Shown here one piece after another: positions 27,601 to 39,600 of a DNA stretch of 64,000 bases; the first letter of the stretch is position 1; each line of letters begins with the position of its first letter. A program made the translations under genes and the position numbers. The notes below the pieces were generated by a model. That model was not told the DNA's origin. It worked only from the letters and a program-made list of their open reading frames with translations, and made no database searches. The stretch is from Auanema rhodensis. Its lineage: Eukaryota > Nematoda > Chromadorea > Rhabditida > Rhabditidae. The stretch is taken from the NCBI GenBank assembly GCA_964057225.1, contig OZ059899.1, forward strand, positions 16,314,501 through 16,378,500, read 5' to 3'.

Positions 27601-30600
27601 CGGCACGACGACGTTCCTCTTCCTCCTGTAATCCGAAGGCTCTGATGCTTTGGACTTTGCCAGTTATGTTAAGAAGAGGCACACATATGAGGACAGAAGC
27701 ACGTCACTCGGAAAATCGCCGTTGTGAAAGCGAGAAGCACACACAGATAGCGTGAATACAGCATAAAAATGTTTAGGGACGACGATATGTATGCAAGGAC
27801 GGCACACGCAGCGGTGCTGAGTCAAATAAGGCAAACGGAAAACAGCTTTGATAAAAGCGGATAAAAAAGTCTGGTAAGATGAATATAGTCCTAGGGAGAT
27901 AGTTAAAAGCTCTATAGCCATAAAGCTGAAGGGGGTCAATATGCTATGTCGTAAGAACGACAAACGTATGAAAAGCCTGAAAAGCGCCGAGATACTCGGG
28001 CTGTTAGTGATAGTGTAGCCTTATGGCTTCACAAAGAAGCATTGCTGAAATGAAGTTAGGCTCCGGCAAATTATTATTTAGCATGTTGGTAATATTATTG
28101 CTATGTTTTGCATAGGTGTTGTTGTGTGGGTACAGAATTAGTTAATATATAGATCAAATGTATGTATAATCATAAATTGACCCCAGTGAACATTGAACAG
28201 AGATTTTCCGATTAAAGACAAAACAAAACGAATAAAACTGACAATTTTGCTTTTTAGCTCACATTGGCAGCGCTCAACCTAAGCCACTTAAACAAAAAAA
28301 AACTGAATAAGCGAGGAAAAAGCGATATAACTGAACTATTTTAGCAATAAGCTGAAGCTGCCAGCATGCGCAGGTATTTTTAAAAATAGCTAATTGGCGT
28401 ACCTGCTTCTGTCTTTTCCAGTTTTGAATAAGGACTTGCATATGATTTCTTCTCTCAAGAATTAAACTAGACAACTGAGCAAAGCGTCTGTTGAGAGCTT
28501 CAAGCTCTTCGGTAACAATTTGTGCACCATTCTTTGGCTGGGGTTGAGTACGACGGAAGAGTTGTCGAACGGATGGTCCGTGAATTCCAACAACAGCATC
28601 TCCGAACTGTCCCATACGACTGTCGAAACCCTAAACATTTACATGAAAAAAACATCTAAAACATGTTTTAAAGTTTACCTTTGCCTCACGAATGAATTTA
28701 CCACCTTCGCGATTTACATTTTCTATAGCTTCAGTTCTTTCTTGAAGTTGGGCATATTCAGCAGCCAAGATGTCCAATTGGTTTTGATATTCTTCAGGTC
28801 TTAACTCATCAGGCTTACGAAGACGATTGATGGTTTCTTCTACACGATCAAGCCAAGCCATCTCGCATTCGTATTCGCTTCTGAAATATTTTTGATTAGA
28901 AATTATGAACTAATATAACGATCTATAAACCTGTAAACCATCTGGATTTGAAGGGCACGTTCAGTAGCTTTCAATCTGTCAGCTACTTGAGCACCAACAT
29001 TTTCCCAACGAACATTAAGTTGTTGAACTTCTTCTTCAATTCTATCTACATCAGGATGGCTTCCTTGGTTGAGTCTGGTGCGAGCAACGTGTTGACGAAG
29101 GAGAGCAACATTTTTGTTAAGAGAATCAATGACTGATTGTTGCTGTTGGAGAACCATATTCATCTCTAATAACTGAGCATGGTGACCACGTAGCTTATCA
29201 AGAGCAGCAGGCATATCATCAAATGAGTTCAATGTAACTTCATGAGCTTTGACAATATCGGCAACCTCGATCATGCCGTTCAAAACAGACTCGAGAACCT
29301 TGATTCTCTCTACGTACATACGGGAAAGATCCCAAAGTTCCTCCCAAATGGTATTGAGTCGATCATGATTGACACGTTGAGTAGGAGTAGGGTTGGGAAG
29401 TTGTCTGAATAACTCCTTCACGTTAGCAACATCAGTGTCAAGAGCCTAAATATATATGTTTATATAATATATTCGCAATATAAAACAGTATTTAATTGTC
29501 TAACCTGAAGATCATCTTCAAACTGCTTGTGGGCATGAATAACTTTTTCCAATTCTTCTGGTGTTCTCGAAACTGGTTTTCCAACATTATCATTCAATTT
29601 GCGCCAGGCTTCTTCGAGCTTACGGAGAAGCTCGTTCATCTTCTCATCGAACTGGCTTGAATAATCAGGCTCTAAAATTGAATTAATAAATAATATGGAA
29701 TTATTGTTTTCCATACCTGGTGGCTTCTGACTAGCATTAAGCAAATTCCAGAAGTGCTCGTTAGTTTTACGCAATTCTTCGCGTAAACGAAGAGCGAGAG
29801 GATCATTGGGATCAAGCTCAGCGAGCAATTTGTTGGCATCATCGTTGAGGGCACGCATGATGGCATCACGTTGGTCAGGATCAATCGAATTGAAAGTATC
29901 AAGATTCCATCCCCTGAAAAAAGAAATTAAAGCTGAATATTTTCCTTTTTTTCATAATTTTATTAGAAGAACAGCTTCTTAACGATTGCCTAATTGCATC
30001 TCATTATCATTATAATCATATAAGAAAATATGTCAGTCATCTTTTTCGATGCGAGCGGAATAAAGACCGGTTTGCCATTGCCAAAAGGCAATTCAAAGAT
30101 GGCGTGCAGCGCTTTAAGAAAAAAACGGTACCGGCTGCACGACTACTAATAATACATAAAACTTACTGAATTGTTTTCATGGTATTAAGAACCATGTTGA
30201 AGCGGACCATGCGGTGTTTTTTGTCCCATAATTTTCTCAATTTCTCAAACTGTTGAAGCAAGCGATTCAAGTAATTGGTTAACTTGGAATCAGGAGGTGG
30301 AATGCGGAAGACGACAGATGGAACGACTCCCTCGGTTCCAGATAAGTCTCTAATTTGCCATTTAATCAAATCAGAGTTATCGAGAAGAGTAACATCGTCA
30401 CCTAAGGTGCAAACTTTTAGTCCTATCAAATTTTTCAACACTTACCAGCCTTGATTGTAATGTTTTTTTCTGAAAAATCGCATAAAGCAGTAACAGTGAT
30501 AGGTCTAGTTATTCTTTCTCCTCTTTGCCATAGTGGAGATATGGTAGCACAACGTTCAGTCAGAGCCATTAACACATTGTGATACTTATTAAGAATATCC

Positions 30601-33600
30601 TTGATCTCGTCAAGTTCTTTGAGGAACCGTTCTCCTTCTTCTAAACTGAAGTCAGTTCGGTTGTAATTGTTCTCAAGTCGTTGGGACTGCTCTTCCATCC
30701 ATGCTTCTGCATCAGCGGCTTCTTCTAGGAACTGGAAAGAAAATAGCTTTCATTTGAAAAATCTTTTTTTTTCTTCATTTTTAGAATGTCTAAAGAAATA
30801 TGTTGTATTTTTGTATTTTATATTCACATGGTTGCCCCCAAAAAGGATAACCATTCCGTGAATGATAAGATGTTATGAATAATACTACGACAAACAGTAG
30901 TGAGTGTGACCTTCAATAAGATTGACTGTCGTAAATGGACAACATCATACGTTCAATTCTTACTATATAGATCAATTAAGACGTAATGTTTATTCTGAAC
31001 ACTACTTACCGATTTAAGATTCAAAGCGTCACGAAGATGTTCCTCAAGACATTTTGATAAAGACAAAAGCCAATCCCATTTGTTTTGCATGGTTCTGAGG
31101 TAAACCTCAATAACATGGATAGCTGGATGTCCCTGATTCAAAAGAGCTGCTCCCTGGTTGTGTACATCATTGTATTGTCGTTCACGCAATTCCATTTCAT
31201 GAAGAAGCTGAAAAAATAATATAGGTTATGTTATAGGTTATACTGATATATCGTTCCCTCAATATACTAACTATATCATTACAGTGTTTACGATGCACTC
31301 CGTGTGAAGAACGTAATGAACACTTTTCGTGTATTCAAAACTCGTTTCTAACAATCCCCTGATTTCCTTTCAATAACTACTAAGAAAATCAAACAATTGA
31401 TTCATAATAATAGTCATCAGCATATAGATATATTAATTTTTTCTCACTTAGCTTAAATAGTCCGTATGATCTACCTATTCTATTACCATAAATTGTGTAT
31501 GTCTTCTGCTAACCCTATTTCCAAACCACAACTAGATTGCGTTCCCATCTGTAATGATTTACGCCCAGGGTAGAAACTGTAAAAGACATTGTCCCCTCGC
31601 CGATCAGCTATCAATTTCGGTCCCGATCCTTTTATTTTCACAATGATCAGTAGTAGTATGTCACATGGCAAAGACCATGACATAGCCTCCCCCCATCATC
31701 TATTCTTTTCTTCACCGCTGTCGTCTATCTCAAGTCGTTGTCAATGGTGCCACACCCACCCAGAAATGTGCTGTAGCTCGCATTCCACAGGCAGAGGCAA
31801 CCGGTTCATATACGTACACCACCTCCATTCTGCTTTAGATGGCTGAGGAGACCCGCAATCACGTCTTATTAGCTGTGTCTTTTCATCTTGCTACACCTCT
31901 CTTCTCCGCTCACACGCGTAGATGTAAACTAGCAGAAACAATAACAAACAGGAAAATAAAGCATGACTAGGTACTCAGAAAAAATCCTTCCATTAAATTT
32001 TGTCTTTACTTTTGCCGTCCCACATGTAATATACCCACCCATGTATGAATATTAGCCACCATTTAAACCGTGACACATACCTGCTTATAGTAGTTCTGCA
32101 GCATAGGTAAGTCCAGTTGTTTAATATCCGACCAGTTACGGGACACTTCTATATCTTCCCTCTCGGTCACCCATACGAGTTCCATTTGGGCGGCACGAAC
32201 AAAGGCAATAAGGGAATCCTAAAATTAAACGCTTAACATTTTTTTTCTCTGTGAAAAAACTAACCAGATCGAGCATTCTACCAGCTGATAGATCTCTAAG
32301 TTGTTGATACTCAGATTCCAATACTCGCAGAAGTTCACAATATTCATGAGTGTCTTCAGCAGAAACTTCAGCCTGAATATTCATCAAATTAAAATAACTA
32401 TTTTAAAAGTACATTTTTTGAAAATATTCAAATGTGTTTTTCTTATCTTTTCCCTTTCCATGTGAACATGATATTATATGAAGGAAACAGAAAGAATGTT
32501 TCGAAAAAGACATAGTGAGAGTATACAATTTCCAGAAGAGGGTAAGGAAACAAATAGAGAAACTAGACAGGTATACGCTAAGCATACACACGAACAGAAC
32601 AAGGACATTTTCAATATAATGCCCGACACTATGACTCGAAAGAACACCTCAGAGTAAAAAATGAAAATTATTCAAAAATTGTTGTTGAGCTAACCTGACG
32701 AGCAATACATTCGTCGACATTCTGACGGAAGTCCTGAATGTCTCTGTTGTCCAATTTATGTTGTTCGAACATTTCTTCGAGAGTTTCCAAGTTCTCGAGG
32801 AATTCCATCTCGGTCAATTTTTCCTGAATAATACCAGATATTTAAATTTAACTGAAAAAAATCGTACCAATCTGATTCGAACCCACTCAATACACTCCTC
32901 AACACGGCTGAAGGTAGATTGACGAATAGATTCCAATCGAGCTTGACTTTCTTTGCGCATGGCTTCAGTCCTCACACCCAAACGTACAAGAAGTTGGTTG
33001 GTAAGACGGTCCAAATAAACTGTTCTTCTTTGGTGAAGACCATATACTCTGAAAATAAATTTAAAAAACTCTGCCAATGATTATCAAAGTATACTGTCGG
33101 TAAAAGTCATTGGCTTCAGGATGTTGTTGAGCCTTTAATTCTTCTACGTCCTCAAAGAACCCATCAATGGGTGCTTCAAGAGCGTTTAAATCCTCTACGA
33201 TTTCGTTAACAGTTCGCTCGATTTCGCTTGGAGAAGCCTTATCAACGCGACTCTCAACGTCTTCGATACCTAAATATAAACTATCTTTCAGTTTAATTCG
33301 AATTTCACTAACGATGTAAAATTAAGTCCAATTTTTCATTCGTAATTCCAATTCCTCTAGTTAATCTACTAATGATATCGTTTTGATTTCCCTAAAATGA
33401 AACAATCAAATATTTGAACTCAAAATAACATGAAGCAAGGTGATCCCTAACCATGTATTGATGTAGTTTGTTATACCAAAAAAAGTCAAAGGACAAGCGA
33501 CAAGTACAATGTTAGTAAGTTAGACATAAACAAACCTGAGTAACAGATTTTTCGTGAAGAACAGAGAATCTTCTTTCGATTGAGTTTAATAATTCGTTCC

Positions 33601-36600
33601 ACGCTCTATGCAGAGATGGCGTAGATAGGCTAGATGGTATGGCAAAATGTTCTGTGCCATGAAGGGCTTTTTCCAAATAATCATAGACTTGAGCCATACG
33701 TCCTTTTGATTCAAATTTCGGAGGTAAGTCTTCGTCGCGGAACCGTTCTAACTCGGATATGAGTTCAATAGCGGAATGAGTGAAAAGACGATCATCGACC
33801 AAACGGGTGGCACGTTCAACCCATTCCAACCATTCCCGTGCTTCTTCTATGTACTGATCTTGGACATTGAGCAACTAAACAACCAAACATGCACACCGTG
33901 TTAATTAGACATATGACATCATATTATTAGAGACAAATATTTGACGACAAAAATTAAAAAGCATTTACACTTACTCTTGAAAGTTCTGGTAAATGTGGAA
34001 GAGCCTCATACAAAGAAGAAACGTAAGTGATGATAGATTTCTCATCTGGATTATCAGTGTCTACATCCTCGGGATCAAGAAGTCGGGAAACTCCGAATTC
34101 CCTTTCAGCCGCGGCGAAAGCATTTTCCAATCGCTCGCGATTTGATACTGATGGATCGCTGATCTAAAATCGTAAAGGTATATCAACTTCTCAGCGTAGT
34201 ATATCATCATTAAGAGGTCTACAATAAGCATTACGGTCCAAGAGATCGAATCAGGCATTTGACTGCTAATCCCATCAATGGTATAAAGGAAAACTAGCCC
34301 TCTTGAATATCATCTATTCTCCTGACTATTACGAAACGTTTGAAGCTATCATGAATGCTTTAAGGTGATAAACCAAATAGCAATGGGATGAAATACTAAG
34401 CTATGAATTCCGTTATTTTTTTGTACATTTTGTGACCAATATAAAAAGACCGAAAATTAACAATATAGGAATCTAAATAGTTCCAAGCAATTTCATATTT
34501 TACATTCATGTCACAAAATCAAGCAAAAATTCATAGTTTCTTTTAACAAAACTATATTGATGAATCATAAATTGGAAAAGGCGTAGGTGACAGCACACAA
34601 TACACCTGAGGAATATGCAAAAAAAGACTCAACGACAGCATTTAGAATAGAAATGGGTCATCTGGCAACGCACATGATTGCCTAAACCATTTCTGGACGA
34701 TGATCCCATACGAACAAAAGGGAAAAGTTGTTCGAGCTAAAATTTACAAGAAAAACAAACGCACCTTATTCCAATCGATCAGATTTGGTCTATATCTGTG
34801 TAGAATAGCATTGAAAGCCAATCCATCCCTCCAAGAGGAAGAGAAGTTCTTAACGTCAACTCTAGGATATCCAGCGGTCACCTTACGTGCCCATTGAAGC
34901 AAAGCATCGCGCGCGGATGATGCATCACTTCCGTGGAGAATTTCAGAGACCTAAAATCATATGTTTACAAAAAATTCACAAATTGACATAGATGGTTTAA
35001 TATACATAAGTATGCCCTTTCTAAGCTATTTGCCGCACTCTGTTTGTTGTAAAATCGTGCCACAATACAAAAGAATATTTGTCTGTTCAGCGTTGGTGGC
35101 GCTCAAACTTTCAATCATTCTTTTCTTCATGAAATTATTCTGTCGCGCAGGAAGCAAAAAGGCTCAGCCAGCCAGCATAAGAATCTGAAGGTAGCTAGCG
35201 TTGCCGCATATTTGCGTTTTGGATCGCATTTTCGAGTAGAAAATGGCCACGATGAAAAGATTATAAAGCGCCTCTCCAATGTAAGGATTACGAAGTAGAA
35301 CATAACGAAATTATTGATCACTAATGGATCAAGCACTTATTCTTATAACACCTCGAGGACATGCAGACATTTACAGTGCTCATTGATCTTTCACAGCCAA
35401 TAATTGTAACTGGAACTAAACAAAGCGAAAATGAAAGGAAGTCATTAGTATTTCATTTTTGTCTTCCATCATATTCACTTTGCCAAGATAGATCGTGGCT
35501 GTTGCTTGCGATCGACTGTAACAGGGTGTGGTCTCGTTTTCAGACACACCACTCGCGCCAAACCCATCAAAGATTCTAAGTTTTCCATCAATTTTCTAAT
35601 AAACACAAACAATCGTAACTAAGTGGTCAGAGTGCCAAAGTTAACTAAAATTCTTATCTACCATCCTGAACAACAATCTTGGGAGTGCCTAATAAAGAGA
35701 TCAACTGATTGCAGAAAGGGCGGGTCAAGGTGTAAATATATGTATAAATATATTCGCCAAGGTTATCGTACAATTACATTAACATTTCAATAAGAAATTG
35801 AGACATCTTCCGATAGTGGTCAAATCTAAACAAAACTACTTTGGAGGGATGACAAAGTTGCAAAGACATCAAGACAACAATCAAGTTTTCGGAACTGAAT
35901 GTAAATCTCTTAGTTTATAAGATAAGAACCGAACTAATGAACAAAAAGAATGCTTACAGAAATTAAGCAATCAATCCGAAACCGCTCATCAATAAATTGA
36001 TGGAATAATCAGGTTGATGAATACAGATATTTCGTATTCTTCGGATAACATACGATATTAGAGCGAATCTTATACTATTAGTGCAACTACTACGATTAAT
36101 CAAGTGTGGAAAATCAAAGTGATTTGCAAAACAAAAAAAAATCCAACCTCATCGCCCCTTCGAGCACTTCGAGAGCGTTCTCGCTCCCCTCTAGTCTTCT
36201 TTACACGCTGAACTTTACGTTCAAAGTGCTCACGAGTTTCGTACGAACTGCTTTCAGAAAAGCCACCGGATTGTTGGGCATTGCTTAAATGGCGATTATC
36301 TATCGACAGAAGCTGACCGTTTTGATGGTGACCATGGCTCATAAAGCCATTAGATCCACCGCTACGATGATAATCGTCATAAACAGCATGGCCGTTCCGT
36401 GAGCTGGATGCTGCAGCGCCGGTGGATTCATGTTTGCGCTCAGCTTTCTTGGAGTAGGAGCGAATAACTTTGAACATTGTGATTGTGCTAGCGACGAGTA
36501 ATAGTAGTAATGAGAATGTGGCTAGACTTTCTGGTACATTCCACACGTGCGAGTAGCACCAGTCGTAGTTAGGATGGGTTTGACAGCAACCGCGGTTGGG

Positions 36601-39600
36601 GGGCGCGGTGACTCCGCCTACTTGTGGTCGTCGCTCGTCCCTGCCCCTGCTGTCGTAGTCGCTGCCGCCATCCAACAACCACCATGGAAAGCGGAGACGA
36701 CCTGTTCCGTGTCCTTCCTCTGTATCGTCGTCGTACGCATCCTCCATTAACCACACCCTCTGAATCAACGTCGAGATCACCAACCAAACACCTAAACTCA
36801 TCACAACGCAAAAAGAGTTAAGGGTTTTTCAGGTATAATCTCCTGATTCAATAGCTGGATGTGTAACGGATATTGATACGCAGTTGTGGCTCAGCGGATG
36901 GAACTGCGCATGTCAACAACTAGCATTTACGGATGTAATAGAATGAACGATTTGATCTCCTAAATAATCGACTGCTAGCCAAAGAGATCAACAAATGATA
37001 ATTTTCAGTGTTCAAAAGTTTCTTAGAAATAATCCAGGAAAAAAATTAATTTTTTTAAAAAAACTCAATATAGGCTTACGCTTTTCACCACAGAAAACAA
37101 CGACGGACCGAGCGAAGAGAGCACAGAGGCCCAAGCTGATAAGGAAAAGCGCCAAACATAAGTACTTCAAACATTATCAGCTCAATCAACTCATTTAATG
37201 AGATTTTGAAAAGCAATACCGAATATGATGTAGATTGCTCATATACCTCAATATTTGGCATCTACGTTCTGCCCAAAATGGCAGCTAGCAATTATCATAT
37301 CAAGGTAGAATCCGGTTGTAGCCACATAGCAAGGCTACGCATTTGTATGAAAATACAAATTAATAATGAAGAAACATAAGGATTTCTGACGGGAAGAACC
37401 GGCACAAATGAACCAAATCCCATCATCTCATCTTATATTATCATCAGCCATCAGCAAATAGCTTGACCAAAAGAAGTAGTCGCTAATGAAAGAATAATCC
37501 CGGGCGTAATAATTACTAGATTTTTAGAGGTAGTAAATGTATTCATACAAAGTTCACTTTAAAGTTCATATTCGTACACATTAATGCATTTAGCTGTTGA
37601 TAAAACTATAGCTCTAATTATTTCTGACAATACATTCCAGCTGCGGTTGCTTTCTTTCAATCAACAAAGAAAAAGCTGAAAACTATCACTATCTTGGAAA
37701 ACGAGAAGAAAATAGAGAACAACTAGGGTTGGTAGGTTACGCTATTTTTTCACGAAACAAACAATTGATATCAAATAAGCATTTCGATTTCTCGTATACT
37801 AGAATAGTCCGGCACAACTACCCCGTGAATGAAGATCCTTATAGTCGTTTCAGAATCAGAAGCTTTTATCAATTAAAAAACACCAAGATGAAAACTGTCC
37901 CACTTTCCGTAACAAACATGTACTTAGGTGATAATACGTCAACGACCGTCGCCACCACCCTTACGGTCGAACATTTAAAGACATTACATTGTGACTGTTG
38001 AACTATGAATAATTCTCCACCTTTCCTTATGCATGTAAGAAATAGACTATGTTTTCGAAATCTAATCAACAAATCCTATTCAAAACTAGTTAACTTAGCA
38101 GAAAAGGCTTGCCTTCAGCATTACAATAACGTTTATCAAAGTTGGTTGTAGCCATATTTTGATGCATTATCGCTTTCAATGTCTATTTTTTCAGAGCATA
38201 TTATTCGGGAAGGGAAACTTAAGGCTGCCAGCCCTTAGTCATGATCATAACTAGGCCCTTTCTAAAAACTAGTACTAAGCGCATTGCCCAACAGTTAGGC
38301 AATTTCATTTTGTATAGAAATAATGAGAAATATGTGGGAGTGGTTACTCCACAAGAAAACGAACAACTCCTATCCCGAAATGGCCAATAATAGCAGACGT
38401 CGGAGATGGACTGGCAACTGTTCCTTTGGTGATGGCAATATATTATATTGGCCCACCTACGGAAATATGTCTGCGAGTAAGATAACGATTTTTTCGTATT
38501 CTATTCATGAAACGCAGTAATAATACCAAAAAATGGACATGTTTCGATAAAGATCAACAGCTATCTATTCAGGTACTTAATTATTGCAGAAGTTAGCAAA
38601 AAAAGGTTAGATTTTGAACAAAATTATTTCAGCTTGGAGTGTAGCATGTAGAATAATTTGTTTCAGTTTAGCGGGTGCTAGGAAAACTGTGGTAATGCAA
38701 TATCGTTAAGCAATTCGATGGCATCAATATACTGACACCTACCTTATTTGTGGTTTTCGTTTTAATAACTTTGATAGCGGACTCGAATTTGGTTTGCAGT
38801 GACTACTAGAATGGCATTGAAAGTAAACGAAATAAAGGAACAGTAGTGACCGGACGCCAAAGACAAGAAAAGCAGCCAAAGGAAATAAATCATATTATGC
38901 TATATACTTTCAACAAAGCATTGTTTCTTGCTATTTAGGTAAGTTAAAGGCAAGATGTGAAACATAATTAGAGTGTCTCTGAGAATGTAAACTGCATAGG
39001 GATCAGAAAAAATAAGTAAGAATTGTGGCAAAAAATTAAAAGAGTGAGTATAAATAAACATAGAAAAGGAAAAAGGGTAAAAGCAAAAGCAAGTGACCTG
39101 ATTAGTAGTAGTTGTTCGCCCGCTGACTACAACACTCGTGGATTCGTGGGCCCATTGTTCAACTTGTCTTTGCTTAATTACTGAAACCTGGAAGTTCAGA
39201 ATAATTGTCCAAATCAATCCTAGTATAAGTTTTCCATTTCCTTCTACAATATCTTCTGGGCGTATATTAACTAATTTTATCTGTAAAGAAATTAATGAAT
39301 TAACATTAATACGTTAAAGTAACTCACATTCTTTCTCTTCAAAAAGTCTAAGCAATACTGAACATTCTGTATTCTATGAAACCGTGTATACCCATTTTCA
39401 CGATTCTTAAAAAAATACTATTTTGTTATCAGAATCTGTGGAACTTACTAAGCGTTCACCCGTTAAAGCTTCTAAAAGGGCGATAAGCTTATAACCGTCT
39501 TGAAGATCTCGGAATAAATCCTCTACTTTTTGTCCAGCCTTTAACAAATTACATTAAACTCTTAAATGTTGGTCCGGGAAGCCCCTCAAGAAAATGAGTT

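Larger units (their letters stand above)
28403..33874 (-). other. vab-10: VAB-10 plakin domain (spectrin repeats with embedded SH3)
   Basis: Exons after CH2 encode a series of spectrin-type repeats, for example [21 protein letters not shown] sequence near 33.8 kb and [20 protein letters not shown] near 29.4 kb. A second-strand insertion forms an SH3 domain. The part ends at 28403 with NWKRQKQ. The plakin domain is shared by all family members and holds binding sites for membrane and junction partners. The exon at 29.46-29.86 kb, which encodes [20 protein letters not shown], also belongs to this helical region. Confidence 0.9.

Noticed and set aside
27299..27631. 110-codon plus-strand frame rich in Phe, Ser and Thr
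   Set aside because: It is the exact reverse of the Arg/Glu-rich exon, and its composition is simply the complement of CGT/GAA codons.
37729..38001. 90-codon plus-strand frame in the 2.3-kb vab-10 intron
   Set aside because: It has no splice sites, no acceptor before the ATG and no family pattern, and its composition is like the surrounding intron.
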